Positions 1 through 9,837 are shown, numbered from the stretch's first letter. The stretch is DNA of 64,000 bases from Kiritimatiellia bacterium (GCA_016783675.1 JADHWE010000003.1:1-64000); one strand, 5' to 3'. The notes: generated from the sequence alone by a model not told the origin. Translations and numbers: made by a program.

Positions 1-120
1 TGTCATTCGCGCCTTTTCGCACACTTGGAAATTGGATTTGAGTGTTGGCTGTTGGATATTGAGAAGCACCTCGACATCCCGCCATGGAATGCGATTTCAT
101 AAAACAGACTTGGCCAGGCA

Positions 121-1050
121 TCAACATTTGAACGTTATCAATCGGTTAAACAGGTCGCCCTGGCGGCGGTTGGTGGTTTGCATGCGCTGCTCAATCATAT
201 GGATGAAGCTGCCCTTCTTGAGGTGCCAGCGGGGGGCGACGAGGTCTTCTTCCGGCGTGTCGGTGTTGATGCGCAGGATCGCCATGCGGGGCGGCAGGCG
301 CTGGATGAAGCCGATCACCTCCTCGGCGTAGTCATCCTCATCCATTAACGGAAAAGGGCGGGCCTCGTATTCCTCGGCCAGGGCGGTGCTTCGGATGACG
401 TGCAGGTTGTGGATCTTGACGCCGTCGAGCGGAAGGTGGGCGAGCGTGGTGGCGGTCTGGGCGAAATGTTCCGGGGTTTCTCCGGGCAAGCCGAGAATGA
501 CATGGGCAATGACCCGGATGCCGCGATCGGTCAACGCGTCGATGGCCGCTCGGCTTTCAGTCCAGTGGTGGCTACGCCGAATGCGGTCGAGCGTGACGTC
601 GTGAATGGTCTGCACGCCCAGCTCCACGATCACGTCGACCTCCTGCTGGAATTCGGTGAGCAGGTTCAATGTTGATTCCGGCAGGCAGTCGGGGCGTGTG
701 CCGATGGTCAGCGATTCGAACGGATAGGCATCGAGCACGCGGCGGTATTCTTGCTCCTGTTCGGTGAAGTCGGCATGCGTACCGGTGAAGGCCTGGATGT
801 AGGCCATGAAATACTCTACGCCGTAGCGCTCGCGCGCGAAGTCGACACCCGCCGTGACCTGGGCCTCGATATCATCCTTGCCGGTGATCTGCACGCCGCG
901 TGCGCCGTCGCCGGGACAGAAGGTGCAGCCGCCGGAGCCGTCGTCGTCGCGATTGGGGCAGCCCCATCCCAGATCGATCGGCACGCGGTAGACCCGGTGC
1001 CCGTAGGTGTCGATCAGGTACTGTTTGTAGGTGTAATAGGGGGATTGCAC
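121..1050 (-). CDS. TIGR01212/YhcC-like radical SAM protein
   Basis: 309 aa ORF; N-terminus YKQYLIDTYGHRVYRVPIDLGWGCPNRD...GGCTFC with the CX(n)CxxC cluster typical of the YhcC family. Confidence 0.88.
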   Translation of the reverse strand: MQSPYYTYKQYLIDTYGHRVYRVPIDLGWGCPNRDDDGSGGCTFCPGDGARGVQITGKDDIEAQVTAGVDFARERYGVEYFMAYIQAFTGTHADFTEQEQEYRRVLDAYPFESLTIGTRPDCLPESTLNLLTEFQQEVDVIVELGVQTIHDVTLDRIRRSHHWTESRAAIDALTDRGIRVIAHVILGLPGETPEHFAQTATTLAHLPLDGVKIHNLHVIRSTALAEEYEARPFPLMDEDDYAEEVIGFIQRLPPRMAILRINTDTPEEDLVAPRWHLKKGSFIHMIEQRMQTTNRRQGDLFNRLITFKC

Positions 1051-1194
1051 GTCGCTGAACGGTATCGGCTACACATCGGAATGCAAAGGAGAATTGCTTT
1101 ACGGGAGTGCGCCATGGCGTTACTGTGGCGACCATTGGGGCCGCGCCGCAGGCTGGGGCTTGTGCCGGATGTCCCGCAAGAGGGGAGATATGTC

Positions 1195-2850
1195 ATGAGT
1201 GATGTCGCGTATTCTATCAGCCCGTCCGGTGAGCAGTTCGAGATTCCCGGGCCCGATGACTACAAGAAGGAGTTTGCCCGCCTGAAGCGGCTGGTCAAGA
1301 AACAGCGCGACCAAGGTCGTGAGATTGTTGTCGTAGTGGGCGTGGGCTTTGTGGGTGCTGTGATGGCCGCCGTAGTGGCCGACTCTACCGATAAAAAGGG
1401 TAAGCCGGGCAAGTTTGTGATCGGCATGCAGCGTCCCAGTACGCGCAGTTACTGGAAAATCCCCCTGCTGAACCGCGGCCTCGCGCCGGTGGAGTCGGAA
1501 GATCCCGAAGTGGATGTGCTGATCCAGCGCTGCGTCAACGAGAAGAAGACGCTCACGGCCACCTTCACCTACGATGCCCTGAAGCTGGCGGACGTGGTGG
1601 TGGTCGATGTGCAGTGCGACTATCTCAAGGAGGACCTCGGTGACTGTTGTTCAGGCTCGGCCGACATGGCGGCCCTGGAGGCCTCCATGGCCACGATCGC
1701 GGAAAACATTCCGCCCAAGGCGATGGTCCTGATCGAGACGACGGTGGCGCCCGGAACAACCGAGCAGATCGCCTACCCGATCATGAAGAAGATCTTCGAG
1801 AAGCGCGGCATCAGGTCCGACCCCGTCCTCGCGCACAGCTACGAGCGTGTCATGCCGGGGCGCAACTACGTCTCCTCCATTCGTGACTTCTGGCGTGTCT
1901 GCAGCGGGGTAAACGCCACGGCCCGCAAGCGCGTCGCCAAGTTTCTCAAGGACGTGCTCAACACGGAGGACTTCCCTCTGACCGTTCTCGATCGCCCGAT
2001 CGAGTCGGAGACGGCCAAGATCGTGGAGAATAGCTTCCGCGCTACGATCCTCGCCTTCCTGGACGAGTGGTCACTCTTTTCCGAACGCAACGGCGTCGAC
2101 CTTAAGAAGGTCATCGAAGCGGTCAAGGTGCGCCCGACACACTCGAACATGATCTTCCCCGGACCCGGCATTGGCGGCTACTGTCTCCCCAAGGATGGCG
2201 GCCTCGGGGTGTGGGCGTACAAGCACATCCATGGCTGGGAAGATGACATCTTCCAGATCACCCCGCTCGCGATCGACATCAACGACACGCGCGCGCTGCA
2301 CACCGGCACGCTCGTACGCGATGCGCTGCGCAACATGGGACAGCCTATCGCGGCGGCGGATATTCTGCTGATGGGGGCATCCTACCGCGAGGACGTGGGC
2401 GATACGCGCTACAGTGGGTCGGAGCTGATCGTCCGCAAGCTGACCGAGATGGGGGCGGATATCCGCGTGCATGATCCCTACGTGAAACACTGGTTCGAAT
2501 TCAAGAACCAGAGTGTCCAAGTGGAACATGACGGTGACTTCGCGCCGCACAGCAAAGCGGCCTTCTTCAATCGCCAGGCCCACCTGCAAGATCTCGAGAT
2601 GGAGCCCGACCTTTTCAAGGCCATGAAGGGGGTCAAGGCGATCATTCTCGGCGTCCGCCATGCGGAATATCTGGATCTCGATCCGGACAAGGTCATTAAA
2701 GCGGTCGGCAAGCCGTGCGCCATCATCGACTGCTTCTGCATTCTCAACGACGACCAGATCAGCCGCTACTTCGAGCTGGGTTGCGAAGTCAAAGGAATGG
2801 GCCGCGGCCACATCCAGCGGATCAAGGAGAAGGTTCGGAAGAAAGGCTGA
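1195..2850 (+). CDS. UDP-glucose/GDP-mannose dehydrogenase family protein
   Basis: In-frame ATG at 1195 (MSDVAYSISPSGEQ) inside ORF 751..2850; Rossmann motif VVGVGFVGAVMA; catalytic GPGIGGYCLPKD. Confidence 0.85.
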   Translation: MSDVAYSISPSGEQFEIPGPDDYKKEFARLKRLVKKQRDQGREIVVVVGVGFVGAVMAAVVADSTDKKGKPGKFVIGMQRPSTRSYWKIPLLNRGLAPVESEDPEVDVLIQRCVNEKKTLTATFTYDALKLADVVVVDVQCDYLKEDLGDCCSGSADMAALEASMATIAENIPPKAMVLIETTVAPGTTEQIAYPIMKKIFEKRGIRSDPVLAHSYERVMPGRNYVSSIRDFWRVCSGVNATARKRVAKFLKDVLNTEDFPLTVLDRPIESETAKIVENSFRATILAFLDEWSLFSERNGVDLKKVIEAVKVRPTHSNMIFPGPGIGGYCLPKDGGLGVWAYKHIHGWEDDIFQITPLAIDINDTRALHTGTLVRDALRNMGQPIAAADILLMGASYREDVGDTRYSGSELIVRKLTEMGADIRVHDPYVKHWFEFKNQSVQVEHDGDFAPHSKAAFFNRQAHLQDLEMEPDLFKAMKGVKAIILGVRHAEYLDLDPDKVIKAVGKPCAIIDCFCILNDDQISRYFELGCEVKGMGRGHIQRIKEKVRKKG

Positions 2851-2894
2851 CCTCGCCGATTGCGGTTTGCTCGCACGCTGGCAAACGGTAGGCT

Positions 2895-3911
2895 GTGTGG
2901 GTGACTGAAGCAGAAATACAGCCGATCGACTCGGCATTCACCTGGCGCGACCGCCTGCAATGGTGGCGTGTGCGATGGGGCATCGGGCGCATGCGGTTTG
3001 CCGTGTCGCCCGGCCTCTATGCGCTCAACGACCCCACCCCCGAATCGGATGTCTTCGTTACGGCCAACTACAAGATGAGTGTTGACCATGTGCGCCGCGC
3101 GCTCGTGGGGCGAAAAGCGTGGATCCTCGTGCTCGACACGCAGGGAATCAACGTGTGGTGCGCGGCAGGGAAGGGCACGTTTGGAACGGACGAACTGGTC
3201 GAGCGTGTGAGTGAAACTGGCCTGGCACAGCAGGTCAGTCACAACAAGCTCATCCTGCCTCAGCTCGGCGGAGTAGGGGTCGATGCGGGGGCCGTAGGCA
3301 ATCAGACCGGGCTCATGGTTCGCTACGGGCCGGTTCGTGCCACGGACCTGCCGGCATACCTTGATGCCGGGTACAAGGCCGACGACGCGATGCGTCGCGT
3401 CCGTTTCAACCTGGCCGATCGAGCCTTACTGGTACCGGTCGAGATCATCAATGCGGGAAAATCTATCCTGCCGGCGATGGCGATACTGTTTCTGCTCGCG
3501 GGACTTTCACAACGAGGCTTCTCCGTGATGACGATGCTGAGCCAGGGGCTGGCGGCGGTGCTGGCGCTGGGAGTGGCCTGGTTGGCGGGGACGGTGGCCG
3601 GACCATTGTTACTGCCTTGGCTGCCGGGGCGGATGCTTTCTATGAAGGGCGCCATGGCGGCGCTGGTGCTGATTGGACTGCTCTCGATACGGGTTCTGCC
3701 TGGTCTGACCGGGGCGCTGGATCTCGCGGCGTTCTGGCTGGTAGTTCCGGCGGTGGCTTCTTTCATTATGATGAATTTCACCGGCGCGACGCCCTACACC
3801 TCGCCGTCGGGCGTCCGCCTTGAAATGAAGCGATCTGTCCCGGTCCAGGTGGCTTGTACGGTGGTTGCCCTATTGCTCTGGTTGGCCCAACGTGTGGTGG
3901 AGGTCGTGTGA
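2895..3911 (+). CDS. hgcA: HgcA, corrinoid-dependent mercury methyltransferase
   Basis: 338 aa; soluble N-terminal domain with the cap-helix motif NVWCAAGKGTFGT (N-V-W-C-A-A-G-K), C-terminal polytopic membrane domain, HgcA-like NFTGATPYTSPSGVRLEMKRSVP segment; overlaps hgcB. GTG start; alternative GTG at 2901. Confidence 0.93.
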   Translation: MWVTEAEIQPIDSAFTWRDRLQWWRVRWGIGRMRFAVSPGLYALNDPTPESDVFVTANYKMSVDHVRRALVGRKAWILVLDTQGINVWCAAGKGTFGTDELVERVSETGLAQQVSHNKLILPQLGGVGVDAGAVGNQTGLMVRYGPVRATDLPAYLDAGYKADDAMRRVRFNLADRALLVPVEIINAGKSILPAMAILFLLAGLSQRGFSVMTMLSQGLAAVLALGVAWLAGTVAGPLLLPWLPGRMLSMKGAMAALVLIGLLSIRVLPGLTGALDLAAFWLVVPAVASFIMMNFTGATPYTSPSGVRLEMKRSVPVQVACTVVALLLWLAQRVVEVV

Positions 3912-4195
3912 TTCGCTACCTGGACAATGTGACGACGCTGGAGTTGGATGCCGACAAGTGTATTGGCTGCACGCGCTGCACACAGGTCTGTCCGCACGGC
4001 GTACTGCGTATGGAGGGCAAACTGGTCGAAATCGTGGATCGCGATGCCTGCATGGAGTGTGGTGCCTGCGCCACAAACTGTCCGACCGACGCCCTCACGG
4101 TTGACTCCGGCGTAGGGTGCGCCATCGCCATGATCGTGGGCGCCCTGCGGGGCACCGAACCCACCTGCGAATGTCGCGGCGGCACCTGTTGCTGA
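3908..4195 (+). CDS. hgcB: HgcB, 2[4Fe-4S] ferredoxin of mercury methylation
   Basis: 95 aa from GTG 3908 (4-nt overlap with hgcA stop); CIGCTRCTQVCP and CMECGACATNCP motifs, conserved GVGCA segment, C-terminal CECRGGTCC cysteines. Confidence 0.92.
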   Translation: MIRYLDNVTTLELDADKCIGCTRCTQVCPHGVLRMEGKLVEIVDRDACMECGACATNCPTDALTVDSGVGCAIAMIVGALRGTEPTCECRGGTCC

Positions 4196-4203
4196 GTAGA
4201 TTC

Positions 4204-5568
4204 CTACGCGTTGAGGTACATCTCAAAGTCGATGTTGCTCGGTCGGGCGCGGTACTGTTGACACTCTTCACGCTTGGATGCCAGGAAGTTGGTGTAGATG
4301 TGCGGTCCGAGCGCGTTCTGGATGACGGTGTCCTGCTCCAGGTGATCGAGTGCCTCCTCGAGTGAGCCCGGCAGTGTGGCGATAGCGCCGGCATCGTGAA
4401 AGAGGTCGCGCTCCGTGGCCTCGCCGGGGTCAAGCTGGCGTTGAATACCGTCCAGTCCGGCGGCCAGTGTCACGGCGAACACGAGGTAGGGGTTGCAGCT
4501 CGGATCCGGCGAGCGGTACTCGCAACGCGTGGCCCGCGGGTCGCCATGAGGAACTCGAATCAGGGCGGTCCGGTTCTTCCGCCCCCAGGCAATATTGACT
4601 GGCGCTTCCCAGCCCGGCACCAGGCGTTTGTAGCTGTTGCAGATCGGGTTGGTGATAGCCGTGATGGCGGGCGCGTGGGCGATGAGTCCGCCGATGAACC
4701 AAAGCGACAGATCTGAAAGGTCCTCTTTTGCGGGATCATAGAACAGGTTTGTCTTCTTCGGCTTCTGGCCGTTGCTGCCTTCGTACATCGACAGGTTCAG
4801 GTGGCAATGCATTCCGCTACCGTTCATTCCGAAGAACGGCTTGGGCATGAACGTGGCAACCATTTCGTTCCGGCTAGCGTAGTTCCAGATGATGTCTTTG
4901 AGCGTAACGGCCGCATCGGCGATCTCCAGCGCTTCGCCATAGCGGAAGTCGAATTCGAACTGCGAGGGCGCCACCTCGTGGTGATAGACCTCGTATTTGA
5001 TCCCCATGGTGTTCATCGCTTCCATGACTTCGGTCAGGAACTGCCGCATACTTGCCGTGGGCGCATCGAAATAGCCGAGGTGATCGATATGTTTGCTATC
5101 GCCATCGAGCACAAAGAACTCCAGCTCGGGAGCCACGTGGTATTCGAACGTGACGCCGCCGACAGGAATGCCGGCCTCTCCGTTGAGGGCATCCGGGATG
5201 GCGTCCAGCATGCGTCTGAGTGCGGAACGGGAATCCCCCTCGAATGGGGTGGAGGAACCGTCGTCGGTAGGTGTGTGGATATCGCAGATAACGCGGGAGA
5301 CATCGGGCGCCCAGGGCACGGCGCCAAACGTGTTCGGGTCGGGCATGATCAGAAGATCTGATTCCTCGACCGGCACGCCGTAGCCATCGATCGATGAGCC
5401 ATCCACCCCGTAGCCCTTGAGGTATTCCTTCTCATGCAGGAATTCATCAAACGATACGGTCTTGAACTTGATGTTGCCGAAGATATCGACGAACTGCAGG
5501 TCGACCGTCCGAATGCCCTGTTCCGCGGCTGCGGCCAGTGTGTCGGCGAAATGTCCATTCTTGCTCAT
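4204..5568 (-). CDS. glnA: Glutamine synthetase type I
   Basis: Start MSKNGHFADT inside ORF 4204..5595; GYGVDGSSIDGY, NGSGMHCHLNLS, NSYKRLVPGWEAPVNIAWGRKNRTALIR motifs. Confidence 0.93.
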   Translation of the reverse strand: MSKNGHFADTLAAAAEQGIRTVDLQFVDIFGNIKFKTVSFDEFLHEKEYLKGYGVDGSSIDGYGVPVEESDLLIMPDPNTFGAVPWAPDVSRVICDIHTPTDDGSSTPFEGDSRSALRRMLDAIPDALNGEAGIPVGGVTFEYHVAPELEFFVLDGDSKHIDHLGYFDAPTASMRQFLTEVMEAMNTMGIKYEVYHHEVAPSQFEFDFRYGEALEIADAAVTLKDIIWNYASRNEMVATFMPKPFFGMNGSGMHCHLNLSMYEGSNGQKPKKTNLFYDPAKEDLSDLSLWFIGGLIAHAPAITAITNPICNSYKRLVPGWEAPVNIAWGRKNRTALIRVPHGDPRATRCEYRSPDPSCNPYLVFAVTLAAGLDGIQRQLDPGEATERDLFHDAGAIATLPGSLEEALDHLEQDTVIQNALGPHIYTNFLASKREECQQYRARPSNIDFEMYLNA

Positions 5569-5641
5569 AAGTCGCTCCTCCTTGGTCCGGAGCATAGCGA
5601 CAGAGCCGCGATCGGGGAAGCGGTTTCTAGCAGAATCGAGA

Positions 5642-7477
5642 TCAGGTCTCGATCCGGGCGAGGACCTGGGCGGTGGCGACCTGGTCGCCCTTGGCCACGC
5701 AGACTTCGGTGAGTGTGCCTGAGACGGGTGCGGGCACCTTCATCTCCATCTTCATGGCCTCGAGGATCAGGATGGGATCGCCCTCATTGACGTGGCTGCC
5801 CACAGCGGCACCAACCTGGATGACCACGCCGGGCATGGGGGCTTGGACGTCAGTCGTCTCACCGGTCGGACCGGCCTGCTTGGGCGTCACTTTGGCCTTG
5901 GCGGCGGCGTCCTCCTTGAGGTCGACGACGTAGACCTTGTCATTGACGTGGGCGTGGTTGCCGTCGAACTTCACGGAGTACTTGTGTCCGCTGACATTGA
6001 CCGTGTAGGTGCCCGCGGGATTCTGCGGCTTCGCGGCGGCAGGAGCGGCGCCACCACCGGCCTGTGCGGCGGGGTCCACCTTGCGGATACCCAGCGTGGC
6101 GTTGCCCTTGAGGAAGTCGATGCCCTTGTCCTTGCACGTTGCCACGATGAAGACGTTCTCTTCTGTCTCCTCGAGGCCTTCCTCCTTGAGGCGCTTACGG
6201 GCGGGCTCGAGTCCCTTGGAGGGATCTTCGTCGTTGAGTTCAACAGCGGTACGCTTGGTCGGCTCAAGCTCGAGCTGCTCGGCGGCCAGCTTGACGACCA
6301 TCGGGTCGGGCGAGACCGGGGTCTTGCCGAAGTAGCCGAGGACCATCTTGCCGTAACCGTCGGCGATCTTGGTCCACGGACCAAACATCACGTTGTTGAA
6401 CGCCTGCTGGAAGTAGAACTGCGAGACGGGGGTCACGGAGGTGCCATAGCCGCCACAGCGCACGACGTCGCCCATGGCCTTAATAATGGCCGGGAACTTG
6501 TCCATGATGTTGTTGTCACGAAGCATTTGGGTGTTGGCGGTCAGGGCGCCGCCGGGCATCGGGCTCCAGGGGATCAGCGGCTCAACGGCGGTGGCCTCGG
6601 GCGGCAGGAAGTAGCTCTTCATGCACTCCTTGAACACTTCCTCGGCCTCGCGAATCTTGTCGATGTCACAATCGAGCTCGAACTCGGAGCCGCGCAGCGA
6701 GTGCCACATGGTCAGTACGTCGGGCTGGCAGGTACCGCCCGAGCAGGGCGCCAGGGAGAGGTCGATTACGTCGGCGCCGGCCTCGAGGGCCTCGCGGTTA
6801 CAGGGAACGCCGATCCCGGCGGTGTCGTGCGTGTGGAAGTGGATAATCGTGCCCTCGGGCAGCATCTTGCGGGCGCGCTTGATGGTACGCCGCACCTTGG
6901 CCGGGGCCGAGGTGCCGGAAGCGTCCTTGAAACAGACCGAGTCGAAGGGGATTTCGGCCTCGAGAATCTTCTGCAAGACTTCGGCGTAAAAATCGGGTCC
7001 ATGCGCGCCGGAGCAGCCCGGGGGCAGTTCCATCATCGTGACGCAGACCTGGTGCTTCAGGCCGGCTTCGACGATCGCGCGACCGCTGTGGATCAGGTTG
7101 TCGACGTCATTGAGGGCGTCAAAGTTACGGATCGTCGTGATGCCATGCTTCTTAAAGAGCTTGGCATGCAGGCTGATCACGTCGCTCGACTGGGAGTCGA
7201 GCCCAACCACGTTGGCCCCGCGTGCAAGCGTCTGGAGATCCGCTTCCGGACCGGCCGTTTTGCGGAAGGCGTCCATCATGTCGAACGCGTTCTCGTTGCA
7301 GTAGAAGAAGAGCGACTGGAAGCGGGCTCCGCCCCCGGCCTCGAAGTGGCTGATTCCCGCCTCACGGGCCGCTTCCACGGCCGGCAGGAAATCGTCGGTT
7401 AGAACGCGCGCCCCGTAGACGGACTGGAAGCCGTCGCGGAATGCCGTACACATGAACTTAACTTTCTTAACTCCCAT
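5642..7477 (-). CDS. oadA: Oxaloacetate decarboxylase alpha / pyruvate carboxylase subunit B-like, with C-terminal biotinyl domain
   Basis: 611 aa; carboxyltransferase domain (FRDGFQS, ELPPGCSGAHGPDFYAEVL) plus biotin attachment EAMKMEMKVP. Confidence 0.85.
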   Translation of the reverse strand: MGVKKVKFMCTAFRDGFQSVYGARVLTDDFLPAVEAAREAGISHFEAGGGARFQSLFFYCNENAFDMMDAFRKTAGPEADLQTLARGANVVGLDSQSSDVISLHAKLFKKHGITTIRNFDALNDVDNLIHSGRAIVEAGLKHQVCVTMMELPPGCSGAHGPDFYAEVLQKILEAEIPFDSVCFKDASGTSAPAKVRRTIKRARKMLPEGTIIHFHTHDTAGIGVPCNREALEAGADVIDLSLAPCSGGTCQPDVLTMWHSLRGSEFELDCDIDKIREAEEVFKECMKSYFLPPEATAVEPLIPWSPMPGGALTANTQMLRDNNIMDKFPAIIKAMGDVVRCGGYGTSVTPVSQFYFQQAFNNVMFGPWTKIADGYGKMVLGYFGKTPVSPDPMVVKLAAEQLELEPTKRTAVELNDEDPSKGLEPARKRLKEEGLEETEENVFIVATCKDKGIDFLKGNATLGIRKVDPAAQAGGGAAPAAAKPQNPAGTYTVNVSGHKYSVKFDGNHAHVNDKVYVVDLKEDAAAKAKVTPKQAGPTGETTDVQAPMPGVVIQVGAAVGSHVNEGDPILILEAMKMEMKVPAPVSGTLTEVCVAKGDQVATAQVLARIET

Positions 7478-7515
7478 GACTCACCTCGATGTAGCGCTAT
7501 TCAGATTCGTTGAAA

Positions 7516-8664
7516 CTAGTTGACCAGAATGGACCAGAGAATACCTGCCGCGATGGCCGATCCGATGACGCCGGCCACGTTGGGGGCCATGGCGTGCATC
7601 AGCAGGAAGTTATCGGGATCTTCCTGTTGACCGACCATCTGCACGACGCGTGCCGAGTCGGGCACGGCCGAGACACCCGCAGCGCCGACCAGCGGGTTAA
7701 TCTTGTCCTTCAAGAACAGATTCATGAACTTGGCAAACAGAACCCCCCCGGCAGTAGCGACGCAGAAAGCAGTCGCGCCGAGACCGAAGATGCAGAGTGA
7801 TTTTCCGGTCAGGAAATTACTGGCCTGCGTGCTGGCGCCGACCGAGAAGCCGAGCAGGATCGTGACGATATCGATCATGGAGGTGCGCGCGGTCTGCGCC
7901 AGGCGCTCGGTCACACAGCTCTCCTTGAGCAGGTTCCCGAGGAAGAGCATGCCCAGCAGGGCCAGGGCCCCGGGCACGACCAGCGCGGAGATCAGGAAGG
8001 CCGCGATCGGGAAGATGACCTTTTCGCGCTTACTGACTTCGCGGGGCGCCTTCATCCGGATCAATCGCTCCTTCTTCGTCGTGAGCAGGCGCATGATCGG
8101 CGGCTGGATCACCGGCACCAGCGCCATGTAGGAGTAAGCCGCAATAGCAATGGCGCCGAGGAGATCGGGGGCCAGCTTTGAGGCCAGGAAGATTGAGGTG
8201 GGGCCGTCAGCGCCGCCGATGATCCCGATAGCCGCGGCCTCCTTGATGCCAAAGGTCAGGTTTTCGAAGAGGCCCCCCAGAAAGAGGGCGCCGATGAGCG
8301 TGAGAAAGATGCCAATCTGCGCTGCCGCACCCAAGAGGATCAGCTTCGGATTGGAGAGCATCGTTGAGAAATCGGTCATGGCGCCGATCCCGAGAAAGAT
8401 GAGCGGCGGGAAGACGCCTTGGCGCACGCCGAAGTAGATGTAGTTGAGGACACTACCGTCGTCGTAGACGCCCAGCGCCATGTTGGCGACGAAGGGGATG
8501 TTGCCCACGACCGCGCCGAAACCGATCGGCAGGAGCAGGAGCGGTTCGTAGTCCTTGATAACGGCCAGCGAGATGAAGACGATGCCGACGATGATCATGA
8601 TGGCATTGCCCCATGTCATCTGCGCGAAGCCGGTGGTCTCAATGAATTGGGAAAGGATGTCCAT
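7516..8664 (-). CDS. oadB: Sodium-ion-translocating decarboxylase beta subunit
   Basis: MDILSQFIETTGF start at 8664; polytopic protein with GGADGPTSIFLASKLAPDLLG, typical of OadB/GcdB. Confidence 0.9.
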   Translation of the reverse strand: MDILSQFIETTGFAQMTWGNAIMIIVGIVFISLAVIKDYEPLLLLPIGFGAVVGNIPFVANMALGVYDDGSVLNYIYFGVRQGVFPPLIFLGIGAMTDFSTMLSNPKLILLGAAAQIGIFLTLIGALFLGGLFENLTFGIKEAAAIGIIGGADGPTSIFLASKLAPDLLGAIAIAAYSYMALVPVIQPPIMRLLTTKKERLIRMKAPREVSKREKVIFPIAAFLISALVVPGALALLGMLFLGNLLKESCVTERLAQTARTSMIDIVTILLGFSVGASTQASNFLTGKSLCIFGLGATAFCVATAGGVLFAKFMNLFLKDKINPLVGAAGVSAVPDSARVVQMVGQQEDPDNFLLMHAMAPNVAGVIGSAIAAGILWSILVN

Positions 8665-8687
8665 TTGATTTCCTCTGCAAGCTATCC

Positions 8688-8945
8688 TCAGTCGGATGAA
8701 CCATACTTCTCGCGGTAGAGCGCCGCGGCGATGGCCACGGCGACACGGTCGTGATCGGCAGCGGCCTTGGTGTCGGTGTCCGGGAACACCTTCGCCAGGA
8801 GCTCCAACACGCGCGGCAGCGCGGCGATGAAGGTACTGATCATCACCAGCGACACAAACACGATGATCATGCCGGCAATCGAGACGGACACCCCATTGGG
8901 CTCCGATGTCACAACGCTCTGCCATCCTGCTGAAATACTGTTCAT
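8688..8945 (-). CDS. oadG: Oxaloacetate decarboxylase gamma-like small subunit
   Basis: Small single-TM protein (SIAGMIIVFVSLVMISTFIAALPRV) immediately upstream of oadB; ATG at 8945. Confidence 0.7.
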   Translation of the reverse strand: MNSISAGWQSVVTSEPNGVSVSIAGMIIVFVSLVMISTFIAALPRVLELLAKVFPDTDTKAAADHDRVAVAIAAALYREKYGSSD

Positions 8946-9141
8946 GTAAGTACTACTCCTCGCCCATCTCTCCCGCAAATTCGTAAACCAGGAATAGTGC
9001 CCTTTCTTCTGCAAGAAGGCAAGCGAGGGAATCGGGGAGAGGTGTTTCGACGGTGGCTGGAACGGCGGCAGAAAATGGCGAGTGGCGGGCGGCTGAGCGG
9101 TGTGCTATGAATGCGGGACGCATCCAATTATGGAGGAAAGC

Positions 9142-9804
9142 ATGCTCAAGAAACTGGCGATGAAACTGAAGATGATGGCGGAGGGGCAGGGGTCTTTTGA
9201 CCCGTCGACGATTGGTGATCCACTTGCGCTGCACACGGAATGGACGCCGGCACGGAGCGGCGGGGCCAGTTTTCGGACGCACAAGCTGGCGCCCGTGAGC
9301 ACGAACCGGCTGGAGTTTCGAGCGTCAGCGGGGGCCAAGCTCTTCTACCTGCTGTTTCTTCTCATTGGCGTCGGGGTGCTCGTGGGATTCACGTTTGCCG
9401 TGGTTGCCGGAAAAGGACCGGGTTTAGGACCGGGGTTGATCGTTCCGTTCCTCGTGGGCACCGTTTTCGCGTGCCTGGGCGGTGGAATGCTCTACTTCGG
9501 TACGGCGCCGATCGTGTTCGACGCGCGCAAGGGCTATTTCTGGAAGGGCAAGAAAGCGCCTGACGAAGTGTTCAGCAAGAGCTCCATCAAGCACCTCGCC
9601 AAGCTCGAAGAAATCCACGCCCTGCAGCTCATCTCCGAGTACTGCCGCAGCGACAAGAGCTCCTATTACAGCTACGAGTTGAATCTTGTCCTCAAAGATG
9701 GCACAAGGATCAACGTCGTCGACCACGGCAACCAGGCCAAGCTCCGCGAGGACGCTGCCACGCTTTCCGAGTTTCTGGACACGCCGATATGGGATGCTAT
9801 CTAG
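9142..9804 (+). CDS. Hypothetical membrane protein
   Basis: ATG 9142 preceded by GGAGGAAAG; two hydrophobic segments then a soluble domain. Confidence 0.65.
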   Translation: MLKKLAMKLKMMAEGQGSFDPSTIGDPLALHTEWTPARSGGASFRTHKLAPVSTNRLEFRASAGAKLFYLLFLLIGVGVLVGFTFAVVAGKGPGLGPGLIVPFLVGTVFACLGGGMLYFGTAPIVFDARKGYFWKGKKAPDEVFSKSSIKHLAKLEEIHALQLISEYCRSDKSSYYSYELNLVLKDGTRINVVDHGNQAKLREDAATLSEFLDTPIWDAI

Positions 9805-9837
9805 TGTAGTGATGGGGAAGTTCACACACGCATTGCT

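Noticed and set aside
751-1194. N-terminal 148 codons of the 699-aa ORF 751..2850
   Set aside because: Antisense to the YhcC-like gene; dehydrogenase homology begins after ATG 1195.
2071-2937. 288-aa - strand ORF
   Set aside because: Antisense to the nucleotide-sugar dehydrogenase; no recognisable motifs.
5792-7402. 536-aa + strand ORF
   Set aside because: Exact antisense of the well-supported oadA gene; high-GC shadow ORF with no recognisable domain.
8665-8925. N-terminal part of ORF 7516..8925
   Set aside because: Out-of-frame overlap with oadG; true oadB start is MDILSQF at 8664.
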